64,000 nt of DNA, taken from Lacticaseibacillus baoqingensis. GTDB taxonomy: Bacteria; Bacillota; Bacilli; Lactobacillales; Lactobacillaceae. The position numbers were made by a program, and so were the translations under genes. Under the pieces are notes generated by a model that worked only from the letters and a program-made list of their open reading frames with translations, had not been told where the DNA came from and searched no databases. The stretch spans positions 1 through 64,000 of the forward strand of contig NZ_RHOI01000006.1 in the NCBI RefSeq assembly GCF_003946165.1. The letters run 5' to 3'. Shown here in pieces: positions 24,677 to 32,707 of the stretch (the stretch's first letter is position 1; each line of letters starts with the position of its first letter).

Positions 24677-26032
24677 GGCCGCTTGTTTTGGCAGGCGCAG
24701 GCCTAAGCCCCAACCGCAAGCGCCGATCACGGCAAAAAAGGCAAAAGTCACGGCAAAACCAACCGGGGCTTGGCCGCTGAAGGCTTGCACTTGTTGCAAT
24801 AAGACTGTCGCCACAGCAACGCCTAAAGAGCCTAACAGCTGCCGCGCAGTGGTGGTCACAGCCGTGCCGTCAGACAGCCATTTTTGCGGTAAGGCATTGG
24901 CACCAGTGGTGACCGCCGGCATCATCACAAACGCGTTGCCGGCTTCAGTCAGCATCGACAAGGCGATCGCGCCGATCAAAGGCAAGTGCCCGGCAGTGAC
25001 GGCTAATAATAAGAAGCCGCCAGTGATCAAGCCCATGCCTAACAAGACGACGCGGCGTGGCCCATAAGTGTCCAGCCACTGGCCGGCCCGCGGGTTCAAA
25101 ATCGCCAACAAGGCGGCAGCAGGCACCAATGACAGCCCTGAAACCAGCGGGGTGACGTGTAAGATGGTTTGAAAGTACAGCGGCATCATGATCGTCGTGA
25201 CGATCAAGCCGATGTAAGAGATCCCCGTCAGCCAAACTGCCAGATGAAATTGCGGCGTCGCAAAAACGCGCAGCTGCAATAATGGGCGCTTTTGATGCAG
25301 CTGCCGCGCGACAAAGCCCCATGCCGCAAGCAAGGCGATAATGGCCAAGCCGATCAGCCACCAACTCAGCCCGTGAGCCGTTGCACTGGATAAAACGTAA
25401 AGCAGCGCCGGAAAACTGGCAGCTAAAATCACTGACCACCAATCCAGCCTAGTCGGGGTCAACGGCATCACGTCTTTGATCGTGCGTGTTGAAACGACCA
25501 AAACCAACAAGGCAACGATCAAAAATAAGATGAACAATGCCCGCCAGGAAAACCAAGTCAATAAGATGCCAGAAATGATCGGTCCAACTGCTAAAGCCGA
25601 GCCCATGACTAACCCAGCAGTGCCCATGACCGCACCGCGTTGGGCTTGCGGCGTGATCGTCAGTAAGACAGTTTGGAAGCTGGGAAAAATGATCCCGACG
25701 GCTAAGGCTTCACAAAGCCGGCCGATCAATAATAGCGGGAAGTTTGGGGCCCAGACACATAAGGCAGTGCCTAAAGCAAACAAGCCGACGACGCCTTGGA
25801 ATAATTTTTGGAAGCCGACATTGGTCAATAGCCATGGCGAAACCGGGATCATGAGGCTCATGACCAGCATAAAGCCGGTCGTCAGCCAAGCAACCGTGCC
25901 TGCCCCAAGCCCAAACGCCCGCATGAACGCGGGATAAGCGGTGCTTAAGGCAGATTGGGAAATCGACATGGAAAAAGTGCCCGTCAATAAAGTGGCGATG
26001 AATGCTCGCCGTTGATTCGATGCTAAGATAAT
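24674..26032 (-). CDS. MFS multidrug efflux transporter, DHA2 family, apparent non-AUG start
   Basis: About 452 residues with about 14 transmembrane segments: TGTFSMSISQSALSTAYPAFM, LTTGFMLVMSLMIPVSPWLL and GPIISGILLTWFSWRALF. It is a second DHA2 pump, distantly like the one at 13648. No ATG/GTG/TTG fits the ribosome site GGAGG (26041-26037): the in-frame codons at suitable distance are ATT (26032) and ATC (26029). A TTG at 26083 is in frame but sits in the predicted -35. I therefore place the start at the ATT; use of ATC is equally possible, as is a base error. Confidence 0.8.
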   Translation of the reverse strand: MILASNQRRAFIATLLTGTFSMSISQSALSTAYPAFMRAFGLGAGTVAWLTTGFMLVMSLMIPVSPWLLTNVGFQKLFQGVVGLFALGTALCVWAPNFPLLLIGRLCEALAVGIIFPSFQTVLLTITPQAQRGAVMGTAGLVMGSALAVGPIISGILLTWFSWRALFILFLIVALLVLVVSTRTIKDVMPLTPTRLDWWSVILAASFPALLYVLSSATAHGLSWWLIGLAIIALLAAWGFVARQLHQKRPLLQLRVFATPQFHLAVWLTGISYIGLIVTTIMMPLYFQTILHVTPLVSGLSLVPAAALLAILNPRAGQWLDTYGPRRVVLLGMGLITGGFLLLAVTAGHLPLIGAIALSMLTEAGNAFVMMPAVTTGANALPQKWLSDGTAVTTTARQLLGSLGVAVATVLLQQVQAFSGQAPVGFAVTFAFFAVIGACGWGLGLRLPKQAA

Positions 26033-26054
26033 ATCGCCTCCAAAGTACGCCTCT

Positions 26055-26083
26055 AGAATACGCTTTTTAGCGACAATAGCCAA
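26055..26083 (-). promoter_or_regulatory. Promoter of second efflux gene
   Basis: Minus strand TTGGCT (26083-26078), a 17-bp spacer and TATTCT (26060-26055). Transcription would begin near 26048, only a few bases before the GGAGG. Confidence 0.5.
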
Positions 26084-26125
26084 AATTTGGGGTCACTTGG
26101 TTCGATCGCAAATAACGCCGGACGC

Positions 26126-26167
26126 AAAAAAATCAGCGGGAAAATAGTGGAGATCCGCTGATTTTTT
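26126..26167. terminator. Terminator at the end of the large structured RNA
   Basis: AATCAGCGG pairs with CCGCTGATT over 9 bp, with A run and T run on the two sides. On the minus strand it would end the large RNA; on either strand it insulates the efflux promoter. Confidence 0.85.
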
Positions 26168-26171
26168 AGGC

Positions 26172-26281
26172 GAGCTGCGTGGCGCAACGCGCTAGGGCTT
26201 GGGGCACTGCCGTCTATCTGGCTTTGCCAGATCGCCGCCAGTACACCCAAGCCTACGCGCTAAAACCGCGCCACTCCGCTC
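26172..26281 (-). repeat. Structured repeat element, isolated copy
   Basis: Minus strand: GAGC-GGA-GTGGCGC (26281-26268) pairs with GCGCCAC-GCA-GCTC (26185-26172). Inside, CGCGTAGGCTTGGG (26259-26246) pairs with CCCAAGCCCTAGCG (26203-26190), topped by an ATCTGGC/GCCAGAT hairpin. Same plan as the units at 41487-41965, with different arm sequences. Confidence 0.85.
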
Positions 26282-26687
26282 TGTTTATTTTTTGACACGC
26301 CAAAGACACGAGCGGTTGCCTGCTCGTGTCCCTGGTGGCTTGCTGGTGGCTGTTTGGCAGTTGCCTGCCGTACAAGACCGCCAGTTCGCGGTTTTTAGTG
26401 GTGCGTCATGCTTTGGTGCATCCCGTTTTTGGCCCCCCAAAAGCGGGTGGTGCTGTACAGTTGCCTGTACATTGGAGCGTCCGCCAATCATTTTGTTGCA
26501 TCCACGCCCGTAGTACGCAGATGCTTCATCGCTAAAGCCACCTAACACGGTGGGGCCATGTTAGGGCTGTGCGCCGCTTTTGATTGCTGGGGTGACGCCG
26601 AAGCGACCAGATTTCCCCAGGGAGCAGTGAGGGTCACATCCCATGCGGCCGCATGGGATCCTACTACTTACACGATACCGTGACGAT

Positions 26688-26716
26688 AAGATACCACGGG
26701 TTGAAAACGCTGTCAA
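26688..26716 (-). promoter_or_regulatory. Promoter of the large structured RNA
   Basis: Minus strand TTGACA (26716-26711), a 17-bp spacer and TATCTT (26693-26688). The predicted start is near 26681, just before the first hairpins. Confidence 0.7.
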
Positions 26717-26850
26717 CTGTTTTGGGCAAAATTTATTTTTGGCCAATCTTTTTGCCATGAGCGCTTGCCAACCAGTCGCAGCAGTTGGCAGTTTGGCCTT
26801 TAAGGGGTATATTGGTCAACAATCGGAAAATATAGAAGGAGGCGAAATGG

Positions 26851-27348
26851 ATGTTCACATATTGTCCCACTTGTGGCACGAAACTGGTGCCTAAAGCCGC
26901 TGGCGATGATGGCGAGATCCCGTATTGCAACCAATGCGAACGCTTTTGGTTTCCTAACTTTGCGGATTGCGTGATCATTTTAGTCGCCAACGCCAAGCAT
27001 GAGATCGTGTTGGCCAAGATGCCTTATCTGTCTGAGCGTTATGAGTCGCTGATCTCTGGGTATATCAAGCCTGGAGAAAACGTGGAGCAAGCGGCCACTC
27101 GCGAGGTCCATGAAGAATTAGGTGTGAGTGTCGATCAGTTGGATTATGCGGGTACTTATTGGCTCCCGCAGCATCAGATGATGATGCACGGCTATATCGC
27201 GCTGACCACCGACCAAAAACTGCATTTGTCTGATGAATTAGGGACTGCCAGTTGGGTGCCAGTTGCCGCAGCTCCCGCCCGCATGTGGCCGCCTAGTCCA
27301 GAAAACTCGGCACTGGATATCATCCAGTTATACCAAGCCAACTATTGA
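26851..27348 (+). CDS. NUDIX hydrolase with N-terminal zinc ribbon
   Basis: 165 residues. CPTCG (residues 5-9) and CNQC form a zinc ribbon like that of NADH pyrophosphatase NudC. The NUDIX box GYIKPGENVEQAATREVHEELG follows near residue 70 and matches the GX5EX7REUXEEXGU pattern. It probably hydrolyses a dinucleotide such as NADH or a related nucleoside diphosphate; substrate not determinable. GAAGGAGG is well placed before the ATG. Monocistronic with its own terminator. Confidence 0.9.
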   Translation: MFTYCPTCGTKLVPKAAGDDGEIPYCNQCERFWFPNFADCVIILVANAKHEIVLAKMPYLSERYESLISGYIKPGENVEQAATREVHEELGVSVDQLDYAGTYWLPQHQMMMHGYIALTTDQKLHLSDELGTASWVPVAAAPARMWPPSPENSALDIIQLYQANY

Positions 27349-27355
27349 GCGCCAC

Positions 27356-27388
27356 CAAAAAAGCCGAGTCGTCAGACTCGGCTTTTTT
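27356..27388. terminator. Bidirectional terminator
   Basis: AAAAAAGCCGAGTC pairs with GACTCGGCTTTTTT around GTCA. It serves the NUDIX gene and the convergent P-type ATPase gene. Confidence 0.93.
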
Positions 27389-27395
27389 AATGCGG

Positions 27396-30167
27396 TCAGC
27401 GGCGGCGCAGCCATAGCGCTTTGATCCCAGAAAGGATCAACGTTGGCAGTGCCGGCAAGCAGATCACCGCTAGATAAAGGGTGCCGCTTAACGGTGTGGT
27501 GCCCATCACCGTATTGAAAAAAGGCATTAACGTTACCAGCAAAGACGCACTGGCGGCAAACGCTACGGCGATCAATAACTTCCCATTGGCAAAGGGATTG
27601 CGGTGGAATAAGGTGCGATTGCTGCGGGCGTCAAAGACATGCCAGAGCTGGCCGAAAACCAGGGTCAAAAAGGCGATCGTTTGCGCAGTGGCAGCGGGGT
27701 ATCCGGCATGAGCCGCCCATAAGAAGGCCAGATAAACCAATGCCCCCATGACGATCCCGCGCCCGAAGATCCGCCCCAGCATACCATGTAAGACTGACTG
27801 ATCCACATTGCGCGGTGGGCGCTGCATCAAGTCAGCTTCAGGCACGTCATAGCCAAGTGCAAAACTTGGTAAGGCATCTGAGATCATGTTCACCCACAAA
27901 ACCATCAATGCCGTCAGCACCGGGGTAGTGGCACTGACTTGACCGACTGGCCGCGTCATCAGCACCACCCCAAGCAACAGGGCCAAGACTTCGGCGACAT
28001 TGGTGGTCAACTCGTGGCGCATGAAATTTTTGATGTTGCCAAAAATCGTGCGGCCGGCTTCAACTGAGCGGGTGATTGTGGTGAACTGATCATCTAATAA
28101 GATCAAGTCGGCGGCATCTTTAGTGACTTCAGTGCCGTTGATCCCCATGGCGATGCCGATATCTGCCGCACGCAAGGCCGGGGCGTCGTTGATGCCATCG
28201 CCAGTCATGGCCACGACTTCATTATGGCGTTGTAAGGCTTTGACGATCCGCTGTTTGTGCTCAGGACTCACACGTGCATAAACGCGAATAGTAGGGACAA
28301 GTTTGAATAAGGTTTCATCGCTCATTTCTTCTAATGCCGCGCCTTGAATCACCGTTGCCTCGGGAGAATCCACGATCCCCAGTTTTAACGCGATCGCCCG
28401 GGCAGTGGCGGCATGATCGCCGGTGATCATGACCACAGCAACGCCAGCTTGATGCAAGGTGGCGACGGATGCGCGGACTTCTGGCCGCGGCGGGTCGATG
28501 ATCCCGGCGATCCCCAATAAGGTCAGTGAGTGTTCAAGTGCTGCTTGTTCGCCGTGTAAGGCCAGGTTTTCATCGATGTCGCGCACCGCCACGGCGATGG
28601 TCCGCAAGGCATCATTGGCAAACCCTAAAACCACATTTTCGACCGTTTGCTTCATTGTCTCCAGCGGCTTGAGACCCCCTGCGTCGGCTACTTGCGCAGT
28701 GTGCGCTAGGATCACATCTGGGGCCCCTTTAGTCAGCACCTGGTATTGGGCCCCATCTTTGATCACCACGCTCATCATTTTGCGGGTGGAGTCAAACGGT
28801 ATGACGCGGACGATGTCGATGTCGTGGGTGCCGTTTTTGTCCAGTAAGTGATCGCGGGTGATGCCGGCTTTGTGCCCCATGACCACCAAAGCGACGTCAG
28901 TGGGATTGCCATAAGGTTGAAAGATCCCGTCGGCGTCTTCTTGAATCGTCGCTTCATTATTTAAAACGCTGGCAGCCATGAAGCGCTGGTAATCATCGGC
29001 GGCAGATTCCGGCGTGATCTCACCTACCGGGTCAAAGCCGCTGCCTTCTACGGCGAAGGCGGCGCCATTGGCCCAAAAACGCGTCACAGTCATTTGGTTT
29101 TGCGTCAAGGTGCCGGTTTTATCTGAAGCGATGAAACTGGTGGCACCGAGAGTTTCCACCGCGTTTAGCGATTTGATCAAGCCATTGTTGTGTGCCAGCA
29201 TGGTGGCGCCGATCGTCAACACGATGGACAAAACCGCCGGCAAAGCGTCAGGGATCGCCGCCACCGCCAAGGCGATCGCAGTGGAAAGCGATTCTGCCAC
29301 CGCAGTCAAAGATAAGCTGCCAGTGGTTTGATAGGCTTTGAATAACTCTAAGCCTAGGGTCAAAAAGACAATGGCGATGGCCACCGCCATCAAGCGCGTC
29401 GTCAACTTGGCAATGGTACGTTCGATCGGGGTCTTTTTAGTCGGCACGCTGGCCAAAAGGTCGGCGATCTTGCCAAGTTCGGTATGCATCCCGGTAGCGA
29501 CGACCACGCCAATGCCGTTGCCATGAGTGACCATGGACCCAGAGTAGCCCATGTTGGTGCGATCACCGATTTGGGCATCGGCAATGGCATGCGTCTGTTT
29601 GCTGACTGGATCCGCTTCACCGGTGAGGTGCGCTTCATTGGTCATGAGTTCGGCAACTTGAAGCCAGCGTACATCCGCTTCGATGAAGTCGCCGGTTTTG
29701 ACCTTGAGGATGTCACCAGCCACCAGCGCTTTCGCTGGGATCTGCTCCCATTGCCCGTCACGCAAGACCAACGCATGGTGGTCGGCCATGTTTTTTAAGG
29801 CGTCGAGTGATTTTTGCGCCGCTTGCGCTTGCCAAAACGACAACCCGGCATTGATCGCGATCAACAGTAAGATCGCAATGCTTTCGTAGATCGCCGCCAT
29901 ACCATGGGCAGGGTCGCCGCCGCCGAAAAAGTCATAAGCGGCGCTGACCCAAGCTAAGCCCACAGCGATCAATAAGATGATCACCAGCGGCTCTTTGAAC
30001 GTATGGGCAAATTGTCGCCACGCCGGGATCTTTGGCGGTTGAGCTAAGGCGTTTTGGCCCATTTGAGTCAACCGTGCTTGCGCGGCTGCAGCCGTTAAGC
30101 CGTGGCGCCGCGAAGTCTCTAATTCAGTTAAAACGGCTTGTTTATGTTGTAAGTGGGGGGATGGCAT
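27396..30167 (-). CDS. P-type cation-transporting ATPase (P2A, Ca2+-type)
   Basis: 923 residues, usual length for PacL/SERCA-like bacterial pumps. Order of parts: N-terminal cation ATPase domain, TM1-2, actuator loop with LTGEADPVSK (about 181-190), TM3-4 with PDALP, the phosphorylated Asp349 in SDKTGTLT, the hinge TGDGINDAPALRAADIGIAMG, then about six C-terminal TMs. In SERCA pumps the TM4 motif is PEGLP; here it is PDALP, so ion preference is uncertain (Ca2+ or Mn2+ are likely). ATG with AAGGAGG. A leader of about 125 nt with a long hairpin precedes it. Confidence 0.92.
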   Translation of the reverse strand: MPSPHLQHKQAVLTELETSRRHGLTAAAAQARLTQMGQNALAQPPKIPAWRQFAHTFKEPLVIILLIAVGLAWVSAAYDFFGGGDPAHGMAAIYESIAILLLIAINAGLSFWQAQAAQKSLDALKNMADHHALVLRDGQWEQIPAKALVAGDILKVKTGDFIEADVRWLQVAELMTNEAHLTGEADPVSKQTHAIADAQIGDRTNMGYSGSMVTHGNGIGVVVATGMHTELGKIADLLASVPTKKTPIERTIAKLTTRLMAVAIAIVFLTLGLELFKAYQTTGSLSLTAVAESLSTAIALAVAAIPDALPAVLSIVLTIGATMLAHNNGLIKSLNAVETLGATSFIASDKTGTLTQNQMTVTRFWANGAAFAVEGSGFDPVGEITPESAADDYQRFMAASVLNNEATIQEDADGIFQPYGNPTDVALVVMGHKAGITRDHLLDKNGTHDIDIVRVIPFDSTRKMMSVVIKDGAQYQVLTKGAPDVILAHTAQVADAGGLKPLETMKQTVENVVLGFANDALRTIAVAVRDIDENLALHGEQAALEHSLTLLGIAGIIDPPRPEVRASVATLHQAGVAVVMITGDHAATARAIALKLGIVDSPEATVIQGAALEEMSDETLFKLVPTIRVYARVSPEHKQRIVKALQRHNEVVAMTGDGINDAPALRAADIGIAMGINGTEVTKDAADLILLDDQFTTITRSVEAGRTIFGNIKNFMRHELTTNVAEVLALLLGVVLMTRPVGQVSATTPVLTALMVLWVNMISDALPSFALGYDVPEADLMQRPPRNVDQSVLHGMLGRIFGRGIVMGALVYLAFLWAAHAGYPAATAQTIAFLTLVFGQLWHVFDARSNRTLFHRNPFANGKLLIAVAFAASASLLVTLMPFFNTVMGTTPLSGTLYLAVICLPALPTLILSGIKALWLRRR

Positions 30168-30221
30168 ATAAGTCCTCCTTATGATGACGCAAAGCGCGTA
30201 TGCTGAGTCAAAGACGCAAAA

Positions 30222-30275
30222 GGCGCAAGCTTAGGATGGCTTCCTCCCCAGGAAGCCGATCTTGAAGCTTGCGCC
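30222..30275 (-). promoter_or_regulatory. Long nested hairpin in the leader of the P-type ATPase gene
   Basis: Minus strand GGCGCAAGCTT (30275-30265) pairs with AAGCTTGCGCC (30232-30222) over 11 bp, with an inner GGCTTCC/GGAAGCC stem. TTTTGCGTCTTT follows, so it could be a leaky terminator or an attenuator. I recognise no metal riboswitch here. Confidence 0.5.
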
Positions 30276-30300
30276 CAACCGAATGTCTTTGATTATCATA

Positions 30301-30330
30301 AGCATAACGAATCGCGAATCGTTGTGTCAA
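30301..30330 (-). promoter_or_regulatory. Promoter of P-type ATPase gene
   Basis: Minus strand TTGACA (30330-30325), an 18-bp spacer and TATGCT (30306-30301). The spacer carries CGAATCG repeated directly (visible as CGAATCGCGAATCG on the plus strand), a possible operator. Confidence 0.6.
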
Positions 30331-30347
30331 GGCTCAAGGCAGGCCGA

Positions 30348-30490
30348 AACCAAAGAGGCTGCGAGCTATTCGCAGCCTCTCATTGAAAGAAGGTGGGTTC
30401 ACGTCCACCCTCCGACGTCGAGAATGCGTTTGACCAAAACGCAACGTCGGAGCATGACCCACCGACTTCGGGATCACAGCCGGTGGTCAC
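30348..30490 (-). ncRNA. Unassigned structured small RNA, about 140 nt
   Basis: A -10 TATACT (30502-30497) on the minus strand is followed by CCACCG/CGGTGG, a long CTCCGACGT/ACGTCGGAG stem with inner GCGTTT/AAACGC, GGGTGG/CCCACC and finally GAGGCTGCGA/TCGCAGCCTC (30379-30355) followed by TTTGGTTT. No ORF fits. The -35 is weak and the terminal U run is broken, so the strand assignment is tentative. It lies upstream of the ATPase promoter but is separated from it. Confidence 0.5.
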
Positions 30491-30619
30491 ACCCTTAGTA
30501 TACCGAGATTTGCCGAAAATGAAAGCGCTTAGCAAGCGGACAAGCGGAAACTGCGTGGTCTTTCGTTCGTCAGGTGGTACGATTAATGTTCGTGTTTAAC
30601 GTAATAATTAAATAAACCT

Positions 30620-30647
30620 TTACCATTTTTCCAGATTATTATATGAT
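30620..30647 (+). promoter_or_regulatory. Promoter of purine permease gene
   Basis: TTACCA (30620-30625), a 16-bp spacer and TATGAT (30642-30647). TGAAAGCGCTTAGCA near 30520 resembles a cre box with one displaced position. No purine riboswitch is seen between the promoter and the gene. Confidence 0.55.
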
Positions 30648-30695
30648 AATACCCGTTGTTCCAGAAACAAAGTTCGCTTTTTGGAGGCTAATGGT

Positions 30696-32009
30696 TTGAA
30701 AGAGAAGTTACTGGCTTATTTTGAGATCGAACAGTTGAACACGACGATCCGCCGCGAAGTGCTTGCGGGGTTCACGACGTTCATCTCGATGGCCTATATT
30801 TTATTTGTGAATCCGTCCGTACTGGGGGCTTCGGGGATGGATAAAGGCGCGGTGTTCACCGCGACGGCGTTGGCTTCGGCGCTAGGATGCCTATTGATGG
30901 GGATCTTGGCAAAGTACCCGATCGCCACGGCACCGGCTTTAGGGATCAATGCGTTTTTTGCTTATTCCGTTTGTATCGGCATGAAGATCCCATGGGAAAC
31001 CGCATTGGCAGGCGTGTTTGTTGCCAGCTTGATCTTCATTTTGATCACCATCTTCAAGCTGCGCGAGATGATCATCGATGCGATCCCAGCCGATTTGAAG
31101 TACGCCATCTCTGGCGGTATCGGGTTGTTCATCGCCTTTTTGGGCTTATCTGATGGCGGCTTGATCGTGGCCAACAAGTCGACTTTAGTGGGCTTGGGGT
31201 CGTTGAGCGTCGGCACGACTTGGTTGACGATCTTTGGCTTGATCGTAACGGCGATCTTGATGGTCAAAAAAGTCCCAGGCGGGATCTTCATCGGGATGGT
31301 TTTGACTACGATCTTAGGGTTGGTCACCGGATTGATCAAAGCACCCAGCGCGATCATTTCGGCGGCACCATCGTTGAAACCGACGTTTGGCGTGGCGATC
31401 CAACATGTTGGTGACATCAACTCGATCCAATTGATCGTGGTCGTCTTGACCTTCTTATTGGTCACTTTTTTTGATACCGCAGGTACTTTAGTCGGATTGG
31501 CCAATCAAGCCGGCTTTATGAAGGATAACAAGATGCCGCGTGTCGGCAAGGCTTTGGCTTCTGATTCCACCGCGATGCTGGTGGGTTCTGTCTTAGGGAC
31601 CAGTCCCGTTGGCGCGTATGTCGAATCCAGCGCCGGCATCGCCGTGGGGGGCCGCAGCGGGTTGACCGCTGTCACCACCGGCATCTTGTTCTTGTTAGGC
31701 ATGCTGTTTTCACCGCTGTTGGCGGTGGTGACGACGCAAGTGACGGCGCCGGCATTGATCATTGTCGGTGTTTTGATGGCGCAGTCGCTGCGCGAGATCA
31801 AGTGGGACGATATGGCCATCGCGATCCCAAGTTTCTTGATCTTGTTAGGGATGCCATTGACCTATAGCATTTCTGATGGGATCGCCTTGGGCTTTATCAT
31901 GTATCCATTGACCATGTTAGCAGCCAAGCGCGGCAAGGAAGTTTCGCCGATCATGTATGGCTTGTTCTTTGTCTTTATCGGCTTTATGTGGATCTTAAAC
32001 GCCGGCTGA
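30696..32009 (+). CDS. NCS2/AzgA-type xanthine/guanine/hypoxanthine permease
   Basis: 437 residues with about 12 to 14 transmembrane segments. Family marks: REVLAGFTTFISMAYILFVNP at the N terminus, APALGINAFFAYSVC, FFDTAGTLVGLANQAG and GTSPVGAYVESSAGIAVGGRSGLTAV. These match the AzgA/PbuG/PbuO group of purine base:H+ symporters. The TTG at 30696 is 9 nt after GGAGG; the apparent start at 30681 lies ahead of that site. Substrate within the purine bases is not decidable. Confidence 0.92.
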   Translation: MKEKLLAYFEIEQLNTTIRREVLAGFTTFISMAYILFVNPSVLGASGMDKGAVFTATALASALGCLLMGILAKYPIATAPALGINAFFAYSVCIGMKIPWETALAGVFVASLIFILITIFKLREMIIDAIPADLKYAISGGIGLFIAFLGLSDGGLIVANKSTLVGLGSLSVGTTWLTIFGLIVTAILMVKKVPGGIFIGMVLTTILGLVTGLIKAPSAIISAAPSLKPTFGVAIQHVGDINSIQLIVVVLTFLLVTFFDTAGTLVGLANQAGFMKDNKMPRVGKALASDSTAMLVGSVLGTSPVGAYVESSAGIAVGGRSGLTAVTTGILFLLGMLFSPLLAVVTTQVTAPALIIVGVLMAQSLREIKWDDMAIAIPSFLILLGMPLTYSISDGIALGFIMYPLTMLAAKRGKEVSPIMYGLFFVFIGFMWILNAG

Positions 32010-32036
32010 CCACACAATACTGGAATCGGCAACAAA

Positions 32037-32073
32037 ATCAGGGCGTGCGACTTTTAGTCGCACGCCCTGATTG
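32037..32073. terminator. Hairpin terminator
   Basis: AATCAGGGCGTGCGACT pairs with AGTCGCACGCCCTGATT, a very stable stem with a TTT loop between convergent genes. The T run is short on both sides. Confidence 0.75.
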
Positions 32074-32120
32074 GCGTTTAGTGCTTGCACCTAAGCATAT
32101 GAGTATTTCCCATGGCCGCT

Positions 32121-32654
32121 TTAGGCGGGTTGGTGGACGTCATAGTGTAAGGCAGTCAGTTGGCCAAGCGGTTCTACTTGGGTCAAGTGCAAGTCGACAT
32201 CGCTAATACCGCTGGCCACCAGCGAGATCCCATCACCTAGTAATACCGGGGCAATGGTGATGATCAACTGGTCAACTAAGCCCGCTTTCAATAAGTCGGT
32301 GAAGATGTCGGCGCCGCCTACCAGCCAGATGTCTTTGCCTTTTTTGGCTTTGAGCTGGCGGACGAATTCGGGCACGTTGCCTGCGACCACGGTCGTGGGG
32401 TCATCGGTGTCGTGCAGGGTCGTGGAAAAGACGTAACTTTCTTTGTCACTGTATGGGTAGCTGCCGGCTAAGCGCAGCGCGCGCTGATATGTTTTGCGGC
32501 CCATCAAGACCGTGTCGATGCCTGCATAAAAACGCTGGTAGGCGTCATCGGCTTCCGTGGCGGCGAGTTGGCTCAACCATGCGGTACTGCCATCTGGTTC
32601 GGCGATGAAGCCATCAAGACTTTCTGCGAGATACAAGATCACTTTTCGTGCCAT
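32121..32654 (-). CDS. Dihydrofolate-reductase-fold protein (RibD C-terminal type)
   Basis: 177 residues. The family start VILYLAESLDGFIAEPDGSTAWL, VLMGRKTYQRAL and the NADPH-site segment DIWLVGGADIFTDLLKAGLVDQLIITIAPVLLGDGI (paraphrased by LVGGADIF and LLGDG) identify the DHFR/RibD-C superfamily, YyaP/YwjB group. These are putative NAD(P)H-dependent reductases, not essential folate enzymes. AGGGG precedes the ATG. Monocistronic. Confidence 0.88.
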   Translation of the reverse strand: MARKVILYLAESLDGFIAEPDGSTAWLSQLAATEADDAYQRFYAGIDTVLMGRKTYQRALRLAGSYPYSDKESYVFSTTLHDTDDPTTVVAGNVPEFVRQLKAKKGKDIWLVGGADIFTDLLKAGLVDQLIITIAPVLLGDGISLVASGISDVDLHLTQVEPLGQLTALHYDVHQPA

Positions 32655-32707
32655 ATGAACCCCTCACTTTCGTATGAGTTCAGTATATCACAATAATGAA
32701 AACGGTA

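Larger units (their letters stand above)
26126..26681 (-). ncRNA. Large structured noncoding RNA candidate, about 555 nt
   Basis: No credible ORF on either strand, but a clear minus-strand promoter upstream, a terminator at the end and dense hairpins between. Perfect stems include ATCCCATGC/GCATGGGAT (26638-26659), CTGGGG/CCCCAG (26587-26620), CCTAACA/TGTTAGG (26541-26565), CCCGTTTTTGG/CCAAAAGCGGG (26422-26447) and ACCGC/GCGGT near 26378-26392. On the minus strand three hairpins have GCAA loops: TGTACAG (26454-26471), GGCAG (26356-26369) and GACACGAGC (26305-26330); one has C(UUCG)G (26596-26605). GNRA and UUCG loops appear on this strand only. The 3' part holds one copy of the structured repeat. 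It lacks RNase P and tmRNA hallmarks. It may belong to the ROOL/GOLLD-like large RNAs or be new. Confidence 0.65.

Noticed and set aside
26199-26548. Overlapping ORFs of 87 and 104 codons in the 26 kb gap
   Set aside because: Both run through perfect hairpins on opposite strands, have no ribosome sites and unnatural composition. A structured RNA explains the sequence better.
26126-26681. RNase P RNA or tmRNA as identity of the large RNA
   Set aside because: The conserved GAGGAAAGTCC of RNase P and the tRNA-like ends of tmRNA are absent on both strands.
30502-30695. Purine riboswitch before the NCS2 permease
   Set aside because: The conserved core of purine aptamers is not found between the promoter and the start codon.
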